Shown piece by piece: positions 6,775 through 7,413 of a DNA stretch of 7,413 bases. The stretch is from contig CANQSE010000093.1 of assembly GCA_947626405.1 (NCBI GenBank), positions 1 to 7,413 on the forward strand, read 5' to 3'. Both the position numbers and the translations under genes were made by a program. Each line of letters opens with the position of its first letter. Positions within the stretch are counted from its first letter, which is position 1. The stretch comes from an uncultured Acetatifactor sp. (lineage in GTDB: Bacteria; Bacillota; Clostridia; Lachnospirales; Lachnospiraceae). The notes under the pieces were generated by a model. That model was given only the letters and a program-made list of their open reading frames with translations, was not told the DNA's origin and made no database searches.

Positions 6775-6803
6775 TTTTAACCTTAAAAAAACTGTGATAA
6801 AAT
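6775..6803 (+). promoter_or_regulatory. Possible extended -10 promoter for the DUF1846 gene
   Basis: TGA precedes TAAAAT (6798-6803, five of six to consensus), forming an extended -10 element. The -35 position 17 nt upstream reads only TTTTAA (6775-6780), which is weak. The predicted start is near 6810, about 40 nt before the ATG. The intergenic region 6652-6849 thus carries back-to-back promoters. Confidence 0.4.
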
Positions 6804-6837
6804 AGGTAAGTGGTTATTTAAATATACTTCAGGGTCT

Positions 6838-6842
6838 GGGAG
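6838..6842 (+). promoter_or_regulatory. Ribosome binding site of the DUF1846 gene
   Basis: GGGAG lies 7 nt before the ATG at 6850-6852 and supports that start codon. Confidence 0.7.
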
Positions 6843-6849
6843 AAGCCAT

Positions 6850-7413
6850 ATGAAAGCGGGATTTGACAACGAAAAATATCTGAAAATGCAGTCCGAGCAC
6901 ATCAAGGAGCGCATCAGCCAGTTCGGCGACAAGCTGTACCTGGAATTTGGAGGAAAGCTCTTTGACGATTATCACGCCTCAAGAGTCCTGCCGGGATTTG
7001 CTCCCGATTCAAAGCTCAGAATGTTGATGCAGCTCTCCGACTGCGCCGAGATTGTCATCGTCATAAACGCCGCCGACATTGAAAAGAATAAGGTCCGCGG
7101 CGACCTCGGCATCACCTATGACGTGGATGTTCTCCGCCTGAGAGACGAATTTCAGGAGAAGGGCCTTTTCGTCGGCAGCGTCGTAATTACACACTATGCC
7201 AATCAAAACAGCGCCGACCAGTTTAAGGCCAAGCTCGAAAAAAAGAATATAAAGGTTTACCTTCACTACACAATCGAAGGCTATCCCTCAAATATCCCTT
7301 TAATTGTAAGCAGTGAGGGTTACGGGAAAAACGACTACATAGAAACTTCAAGGCCCCTTGTGGTCGTCACCGCCCCGGGACCCGGCAGCGGCAAAATGGC
7401 CACCTGTCTTTCC
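6850..7413 (+). CDS. DUF1846 family protein, N-terminal part (cut by window edge)
   Basis: An open frame of 188 codons from ATG 6850 that runs off the right edge without a stop. It begins [20 protein letters not shown], followed by a segment [18 protein letters not shown] (residues 33-50), then [19 protein letters not shown] (73-91). It ends in a glycine-rich loop, [15 protein letters not shown] (174-188), resembling a nucleotide-binding P-loop. I recognise this as the DUF1846 family, found in many Firmicutes and usually about 500 residues long, so a little over a third is visible. The family is predicted to be cytoplasmic; there is no signal peptide or membrane segment here. Its biochemical role is not established as far as I know, and nucleotide binding is an inference from the loop. 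It is transcribed divergently from the secreted-protein gene. Both start codon and ribosome binding site look sound. Confidence 0.9.
   Translation, partial: MKAGFDNEKYLKMQSEHIKERISQFGDKLYLEFGGKLFDDYHASRVLPGFAPDSKLRMLMQLSDCAEIVIVINAADIEKNKVRGDLGITYDVDVLRLRDEFQEKGLFVGSVVITHYANQNSADQFKAKLEKKNIKVYLHYTIEGYPSNIPLIVSSEGYGKNDYIETSRPLVVVTAPGPGSGKMATCLS

Noticed and set aside
7009..7266. An 85-codon minus-strand frame opposite the DUF1846 gene
   Set aside because: It is the antisense shadow of a recognised gene and has no start signals.

Overview
The window looks like chromosomal backbone from a Gram-positive Clostridia-type bacterium, most likely a Lachnospiraceae-like Firmicute. The grounds are the HPr kinase/phosphorylase (hprK, the Gram-positive carbon regulator) next to a ROK-family glucokinase, a DUF1846 protein, strong AGGAGG-type ribosome binding sites, and protein sequences with a clostridial style. 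Species cannot be assigned from the sequence alone. I see no mobile element, CRISPR array, tRNA or rRNA.

Layout, right to left along the minus strand. A secreted protein of unknown function (5680-6651) has its own promoter, a perfect ribosome binding site and a strong intrinsic terminator. It is followed by ftsH (membrane AAA+ zinc protease, 3143-5476) with its own TATAAT promoter. uvrC (nucleotide excision repair endonuclease, 1273-3135) lies 7 nt after ftsH and is almost certainly co-transcribed with it. A 119-nt gap then holds a near-consensus promoter and a GC-rich terminator-like hairpin, followed by hprK (212-1153) and, 18 nt later, the 5' end of a glucokinase gene (1-193, cut by the window edge). 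On the plus strand, a DUF1846 gene (6850 to the window end, truncated) is transcribed divergently from the secreted-protein gene.

How the genes relate. hprK and the glucokinase form a carbon-sensing pair: one makes the regulatory phosphate mark on HPr-Ser and the other makes glucose-6-phosphate, feeding glycolytic intermediates that stimulate HPr kinase. ftsH and uvrC are quality-control genes for membrane proteins and DNA, sharing a transcript. The secreted protein and DUF1846 share only an intergenic regulatory region.

The least ordinary features are the low-complexity additions to FtsH and the secreted protein. FtsH has a Gly/Asn-rich N-terminus, a Tyr/Gly-rich patch in the extracytoplasmic loop and a C-terminal tail of eight decapeptides encoded by a 30/60-bp tandem repeat. 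The secreted protein has a possible beta-solenoid middle and two C-terminal 38-residue repeats. I do not see convincing evidence of a wholly new system; most of the window is housekeeping.
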